Source of the DNA: Streptomyces sp. NK08204
GTDB lineage: Bacteria > Actinomycetota > Actinomycetes > Streptomycetales > Streptomycetaceae
Direction: 5' to 3'
Assembly: GCF_020400585.1 (NCBI RefSeq)
Contig: NZ_JAINVF010000009.1
Coordinates: 205,770-269,769 of the forward strand
DNA length: 64,000 nt
This document shows, in pieces, positions 60,767 through 64,000 of this stretch (its first letter is position 1; every line of letters starts with the position of its first letter). Below the pieces are notes generated by a model. That model was given only the letters and a program-made list of their open reading frames with translations, was not told the DNA's origin and searched no databases. Both the position numbers and the translations under genes were made by a program.

Positions 60767-60786
60767 CGGTTCGCACCCGCAGAGCG

Positions 60787-61527
60787 CTACGCGGCCAGGC
60801 CCAGCGCGGCCATCCGCTTCGTGTGCGCCTCCGTGATCCGCGAGAACATCCTGCCGACCTCCGCGAGATCGAACCCGTCGGCGACACCGCCCACGAGCAT
60901 GGTCGACAGCGCATCCCGGTCGGCGACCACCCGCTGGGACTGCGACAGCGCCTCGCCCATCAGCCGCCGCGCCCACAGCGCCAGCCTTCCGCCCACACGC
61001 GGGTCGGCGTCGATGGCCGCGCGCACCTTCTCCACCGCGAAACCGGCGTGCCCGGTGTCGTCCAGGACGGCGAGCACGAGTTCGCGGGTGTCGGAGTCCA
61101 GGCGGGCCGCGACCTCCCGGTAGAAGTCGCTGGCGATCGAGTCACCGACGTACGCCTTGACCAGACCCTCCAGCCAGTCCGAGGGTGCCGTCTGCCGGTG
61201 GAAGCCGTCCAGGGCCGCGACGAACGGCTCCATCGCCGCGGTCGGCTCCTCGCCGATCTCGGTGAGCCGGTCCCGCAACCGCTCGAAGTGGTGGAACTCC
61301 GCCGATGCCATCTTCGCCAGCTCCGCCTTGTCCGTCAGGCCCGGTGCCAGCTTGGCGTCCTCCGCGAGCCGCTCGAACGCCGCCAGCTCCCCGTACGCGA
61401 GCGCGCCGAGCAGGTCCACGACCGCGGCGCGGTACTGCGGGTCGGCGGAGGCCTGCGCCCAGTCCTGGGCGGCGACCCCGGTGTGGCCGGCGGCGGAGGC
61501 GTTCTCAGGCTTGTCAGAGCTAGTCAT
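60787..61527 (-). CDS. Ferritin-like / MiaE-type helical protein
   Basis: A 246-residue alpha-helical protein with the ferritin-like pattern AYGELAAFERLAEDA, ASAEFHHFERL and DSIASDFYREVA, where Glu and His residues would bind two metals. The family is tRNA-hydroxylase-like in some members; actinobacterial members are uncharacterised. The ATG at 61527 lacks a good ribosome-binding site. Divergent from the DEAD-box helicase, as in mycobacteria. Confidence 0.83.
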   Translation of the reverse strand: MTSSDKPENASAAGHTGVAAQDWAQASADPQYRAAVVDLLGALAYGELAAFERLAEDAKLAPGLTDKAELAKMASAEFHHFERLRDRLTEIGEEPTAAMEPFVAALDGFHRQTAPSDWLEGLVKAYVGDSIASDFYREVAARLDSDTRELVLAVLDDTGHAGFAVEKVRAAIDADPRVGGRLALWARRLMGEALSQSQRVVADRDALSTMLVGGVADGFDLAEVGRMFSRITEAHTKRMAALGLAA

Positions 61528-61932
61528 GAGGCGCACAATAGCCCGCCTGCCGCACCTCGGAAGCCTCTGCCGACCACTGTGACCACGACTACGTGACCAA
61601 ATCGGCCATCGCATGTGCGCGAATCCGGGGTATGGTGGTAATGCGCCCTGCTGAGTGCGTCGACGATGTACGACGGCCTCGACAGGGTCAGCACGCATGA
61701 GGATGCCCGGTCGGTGGCCCGATCGGCTCCGACCCGACAGCCCTCCCCACCCGTACGGCACTGTGCGTACGACGACCGGAGGGACACCCTCAGCGGCACG
61801 AGCGCTCGAGCGTCGGCAGAGGTCCCGTGTCATACGGCTTGCCCCAGTGGTTCGCCCGTACGGCAGCCGACGTCCCCGGCACGGTCAGACATGACCCCCG
61901 CGCTCGCCTCGGGCCGCGCACACAGAAGAGGC
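61528..61932. other. 405-nt divergent intergenic region with long helicase leader
   Basis: No independent gene is supported here. The DEAD-box reading frame stays open back to an ATG at 61666 without any stop, but its codons there encode no helicase-like sequence and no ribosome-binding site is seen. A possible -10 (TATGGT) lies near 61632. The region likely holds the divergent promoters and a long helicase leader. Confidence 0.4.
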
Positions 61933-64000
61933 ATGATCCTGACTACGACGTTCCGAGAGCTTGGGATTCTCCCCGAGACCGCCGAGGCCCTGGAGGCCGT
62001 CGGCATCATCACCCCCTTCCCCATCCAGGAGATGACGCTCCCCGTCGCCCTGTCGGGCACCGACGTCATCGGCCAGGCCAAGACCGGCACCGGCAAGACG
62101 CTGGGCTTCGGTCTTCCGCTGCTCGAGCGGGTCGTCGTCCCCGCCGACGTCGAGGCCGGCCGCGCCGCCCCCGAGGCACTCACCGACGCCCCGCAGGCGC
62201 TCGTCGTCGTACCGACGCGCGAGCTGTGCACGCAGGTCACCAACGACCTGCTGACCGCGGGCAAGGTGCGCAACGTACGCGTCACCGCGATCTACGGCGG
62301 CCGGGCCTACGAGCCGCAGGTCGAGACCCTGAAGAAGGGCGTCGACGTGATCGTCGGCACCCCGGGCCGCCTGCTCGACCTCGCGGGCCAGAAGAAGCTG
62401 AGCCTGAAGCACGTCAAGTGCCTGGTCCTCGACGAGGCCGACGAGATGCTCGACCTGGGCTTCCTGCCCGACGTCGAGAAGATCATGGACATGCTGCCGG
62501 CGAAGCGCCAGACCATGCTGTTCTCGGCGACCATGCCGGGCGCGGTCATCGGCCTCGCCCGCCGCTACATGTCGCAGCCGACGCACATCCGCGCCACCGA
62601 TCCCGCCGACGAGGGCGTGACGCAGGCGAACATCAAGCAGTTCGTCTACCGCGCGCACTCCATGGACAAGCCGGAGATGGTCGCGCGCATCCTGCAGGCC
62701 GAGGGCCGCGGACTCGCGATGATCTTCTGCCGTACGAAGCGGACGGCCGCCGACATCGCCGAGCAGCTGCAGCGCCGCGGGTTCGCCTCCGGCGCGGTCC
62801 ACGGCGACCTCGGCCAGGGCGCCCGTGAGCAGGCTCTGCGGGCCTTCCGCAACGGCAAGGTCGACGTCCTCGTCTGCACCGACGTCGCCGCTCGCGGAAT
62901 CGACGTCGAGGGCGTGACGCACGTCATCAACTACCAGTCCCCGGAGGACGAGAAGACGTACCTGCACCGCATCGGCCGCACCGGCCGCGCGGGGGCGAAG
63001 GGTACGGCGGTCACGTTCATCGACTGGGACGACATCCCGCGCTGGCAGCTGATCAACAAGGCGCTGGAGCTGGACTTCAACGACCCGGTGGAGACGTACT
63101 CGACGTCCCCGCACCTCTTCGCCGACCTGAACATCCCCGAGGGCACGAAGGGCATCCTGCCGCGCTCGGAGCGGACCCGTGCCGGGCTGGCGGCCGAGGA
63201 GCTGGAGGACCTGGGCGAGACCGGTGGCCGCGGTGCGCGCGGTCGCGGAGGCCGGAGCGGTCGCGGTGACCGTCCGGAGGCCGTGACCGCCGAGCGCGAG
63301 CGGACGAACCGTACGCCGCGCCGCCGCCGTCGTACGCGCGGCGGGGCCCCGGTGGACCCGTCCGCCACGCCGGCTACGACCGCGACGGCACCGGTGCCGG
63401 CCGACGAGTCCGCCACGGAGGAGTCCGCCGCCAGGCGCACCCCGCGCCGCCGTCGCCGTACGCGCGGCGGAGCGTCCGCCGAGCCGGTGACGGCCACCGC
63501 GGCGACGGTCACGTCGACGGCACCGGTGACTCCCGAGGCCGCCGTCGACACGGTGGACACGGCGGAGGGGCCGGCCGCTGCGGACACGCCGGAAGTGCCG
63601 CGCCGCCGCCGCACGCGCAAGTCGGCCGAACCGCAGGCGACCGAGGCTGCGCCCGCCGAGAGCCCGGTGACCGAGCCGGCCGCCGAGGCCGGCCCGGCAC
63701 CGGAGACGAAGCCGCGCCGCCGCACGCGCAAGACGGCCACCACGGCGCCGGAGGCCATCGAGGTGGAGGCCGCGGTGGACACCGTGGAGACCACGGAGGC
63801 CAAGCCGCGCCGGCGCACCCGCAAGGCGGCCGTGGGCGCCGCGGAGACCGCGGAGGCCGCGGAGGCCGCGGTGACAACCGCCGAGGGCACGACGGCCGTG
63901 GGCCCGGTGTCCGAGGCCACGGCGGAAGCCGCCCCGGCGGCCAAGCCCCGCCGCACCCGCAAGACGGCTGCCGCGAAGACCGAGGCAGCCGCCGAAGCCG
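61933..64000 (+). CDS. DEAD-box RNA helicase (3' end beyond the window)
   Basis: The frame runs past the right edge; 689 codons are visible. Helicase motifs: the Q motif ahead of Walker A AKTGTGKT (residues 49-56), PTREL, TPGRLLD, DEAD, FSATMP, and HRIGRTGRAG. After residue about 415 the protein becomes an RGG segment (RGARGRGGRSGRGDR) and then a long Ala/Glu/Thr-rich tail with at least six (R)RRRTRK/RRTRGG blocks, an RNA-binding type tail. It fits the RhlE/CsdA group. The ATG at 61933 is favoured; an in-frame ATG at 61891 is possible. Confidence 0.93.
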   Translation, partial: MILTTTFRELGILPETAEALEAVGIITPFPIQEMTLPVALSGTDVIGQAKTGTGKTLGFGLPLLERVVVPADVEAGRAAPEALTDAPQALVVVPTRELCTQVTNDLLTAGKVRNVRVTAIYGGRAYEPQVETLKKGVDVIVGTPGRLLDLAGQKKLSLKHVKCLVLDEADEMLDLGFLPDVEKIMDMLPAKRQTMLFSATMPGAVIGLARRYMSQPTHIRATDPADEGVTQANIKQFVYRAHSMDKPEMVARILQAEGRGLAMIFCRTKRTAADIAEQLQRRGFASGAVHGDLGQGAREQALRAFRNGKVDVLVCTDVAARGIDVEGVTHVINYQSPEDEKTYLHRIGRTGRAGAKGTAVTFIDWDDIPRWQLINKALELDFNDPVETYSTSPHLFADLNIPEGTKGILPRSERTRAGLAAEELEDLGETGGRGARGRGGRSGRGDRPEAVTAERERTNRTPRRRRRTRGGAPVDPSATPATTATAPVPADESATEESAARRTPRRRRRTRGGASAEPVTATAATVTSTAPVTPEAAVDTVDTAEGPAAADTPEVPRRRRTRKSAEPQATEAAPAESPVTEPAAEAGPAPETKPRRRTRKTATTAPEAIEVEAAVDTVETTEAKPRRRTRKAAVGAAETAEAAEAAVTTAEGTTAVGPVSEATAEAAPAAKPRRTRKTAAAKTEAAAEA

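Overview
The window is about 70% GC, uses GTG starts freely, and carries a strongly actinobacterial gene set: a WhiB-family regulator, a mycoredoxin, AdnAB, TerD/AIM24 proteins, DUF3152 and DUF3107. Protein similarity and gene order point to a Streptomyces chromosome. Most of it is core genome. From memory, the order UPF0182 / PDZ-Lon protease / zincin-like protein / ABC1 kinase / whiB7-wblC / uvrD2 / mycoredoxin / nudC / adnB-adnA / alkyltransferase-like protein / moeZ / DUF3152 / TetR / DUF3107 / ferritin-like protein / DEAD-box helicase follows the Mycobacterium tuberculosis Rv3193c-Rv3211 block, with Streptomyces insertions.

Layout. 1-1.8 kb: the 3' part of a histidinol-phosphatase-type inositol monophosphatase, a CBS-domain protein and a Fur-family regulator. 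1.8-4.2 kb: two initiator tRNA-Met genes flanking a Sel1-repeat protein. 4.2-13.3 kb: UPF0182 membrane protein, PPA1309-family protein, PDZ/Lon-type secreted protease, a small membrane protein, MoaE, an SDR-fold protein, a zincin-like protein and a Nudix hydrolase. 13.3-20.7 kb: two AIM24 proteins and a TerD-AIM24 fusion, a YgjP-like metallopeptidase, an orphan ThiF-like protein, an ABC1 kinase and a small zinc-ribbon protein. 20.8-25 kb: the wblC regulatory locus (promoter, 107-codon upstream ORF, terminator/attenuator, wblC and a coupled small gene) downstream of uvrD2, then mycoredoxin behind a sigma-R-type promoter. 25-35.6 kb: NudC, an M20 dipeptidase, AdnB, AdnA and an alkyltransferase-like protein. 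35.7-42.4 kb: a large flippase-like membrane protein, two paralogous lipoprotein hydrolases and a small membrane protein.

42.5-49.4 kb is an accessory island at the 3' end of moeZ. It has an 80-nt imperfect direct repeat at each edge, a truncated tyrosine integrase beside the left repeat, two cargo-type ORFs, and a Tn3-family transposon (51-bp inverted repeats, transposase, FAD oxidoreductase passenger, res-like region, serine resolvase) whose right end lies 17 bp from the right repeat.

49.4-55.8 kb, minus strand: moeZ follows a tight gene cluster with a PelF-like glycosyltransferase, a polytopic membrane protein, a 57-aa membrane peptide, a sugar epimerase and a spherulin-4-type protein, which looks like a reduced Pel-like exopolysaccharide cassette. 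56-64 kb: DUF3152 zincin, alpha/beta hydrolase, small acidic protein, TetR regulator, DUF3107, a small membrane protein, a ferritin-like protein and a DEAD-box RNA helicase that runs off the window.

The strongest candidates for undescribed biology are the wblC leader with its long upstream ORF, the moeZ-linked island with its Tn3 passenger, and the Pel-like cassette with its small membrane peptide. All identities rest on reading protein motifs and neighbourhood; no database search was run.
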